In this document: positions 4,943-5,113 of the stretch, one piece after another
Layout: each line of letters begins with the position of its first letter
Position numbering within the stretch: the stretch's first letter is position 1
Origin: Parvibaculum sp.
GTDB lineage: Bacteria > Pseudomonadota > Alphaproteobacteria > Parvibaculales > Parvibaculaceae
Length of the DNA stretch: 5,113 nt
Assembly: GCA_020062605.1 (NCBI GenBank)
Contig: JAGUWA010000235.1
Coordinates: forward strand, 1-5,113
Direction: 5' to 3'
The notes under the pieces: generated by a model
What the model saw: the letters and a program-made list of their open reading frames with translations, nothing else
What the model was told of the DNA's origin: nothing
Database searches by the model: none
Made by a program: the position numbers and the translations under genes

Positions 4943-5113
4943 CTACCCCTCGACCTTCGAAAAATCGGCGACCTCGTGCAAGGCCGCGCGGATTTGTGCC
5001 AGAAGCTTCAAGCGGTTCGCGCGGACGCTCGCATCGTCGGCATTCACCGTCACGTGCTCGAAGAAGGCATCGACGGGCGCGCGCAGCGAAGCGAGCGCCG
5101 ACATGGCGGCGGC
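4943..5113 (-). CDS. glyS: Glycyl-tRNA synthetase beta subunit, C-terminal end (partial)
   Basis: The - strand frame is open from the right edge (5113) to a TAG at 4943-4945 and gives 56 residues. They include SLRAPVDAFFEHVTVNADD, then RANRLKLLAQIRAALHEVADFSKVEG in two stretches, the typical end of GlyS (compare the LRELVDAFFDNVMV and RINRL of E. coli GlyS as I recall them). This is the tail of the C-terminal anticodon-binding domain of the alpha2beta2 glycyl-tRNA synthetase, which attaches glycine to tRNA-Gly. About 630 or more residues lie outside the window, so no start is visible. The adjacent ppdK downstream on the same strand is a neighbour pair I recall from other alphaproteobacteria and supports the call. 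The 122-bp gap with two hairpins suggests ppdK is not tightly co-translated with it. Confidence 0.92.
   Translation of the reverse strand, partial: AAAMSALASLRAPVDAFFEHVTVNADDASVRANRLKLLAQIRAALHEVADFSKVEG

Overview
The window is a GC-rich piece of chromosome with ordinary housekeeping genes. It most likely comes from an alphaproteobacterium, perhaps Hyphomicrobiales/Parvibaculum-like. The evidence is the glyS-ppdK neighbourhood, the Hydrolase_2-type cell wall hydrolase, codon use dominated by G/C in third positions, and a dispersed palindrome with the CGGGTCAAGCCCG core that is common in alphaproteobacterial genomes. This assignment rests on recalled family and neighbourhood patterns, not on a search.

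Layout. On the + strand, the 3' part of nadC (NAD biosynthesis) runs in from the left edge and ends at 722. A 21-bp direct repeat duplicates its last codons, and a 16-bp perfect palindrome at 785-800 follows. Next comes the first ~27 codons of a short-chain dehydrogenase/reductase (SDR) gene, which breaks off near base 907. On the - strand, three genes run right to left: the last 56 codons of glyS (glycyl-tRNA synthetase beta subunit, 4943-5113), complete ppdK (pyruvate phosphate dikinase, 2133-4820) and a complete membrane-anchored SleB/CwlJ-type cell wall hydrolase (943-1680). The two sets of genes converge at 907-976, where the open frame of the SDR remnant overlaps the 3' end of the hydrolase gene.

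Gene-free stretches. Bases 1681-2132 (about 450) hold no credible gene. Their middle part is clearly AT-rich, about 40% GC in the two 60-base blocks I counted. It carries several inverted repeats, five TTAA tetramers and three GANTC sites, so it looks like regulatory DNA and 5' leader for the hydrolase. The 122-bp gap between glyS and ppdK holds a REP-like palindrome and a perfect 8-bp stem-loop just upstream of the ppdK ribosome binding site.

How the genes relate. They do not form one pathway. nadC supplies nicotinate mononucleotide for NAD, ppdK interconverts pyruvate and phosphoenolpyruvate, glyS charges tRNA-Gly, and the hydrolase remodels peptidoglycan. I found no mobile element, CRISPR array, tRNA, rRNA or defence system, and nothing that amounts to a new biological system. 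The items most worth a second look are the decayed SDR gene with its surviving palindromic site, the small duplication at the nadC stop codon, and the structured AT-rich region upstream of the hydrolase.
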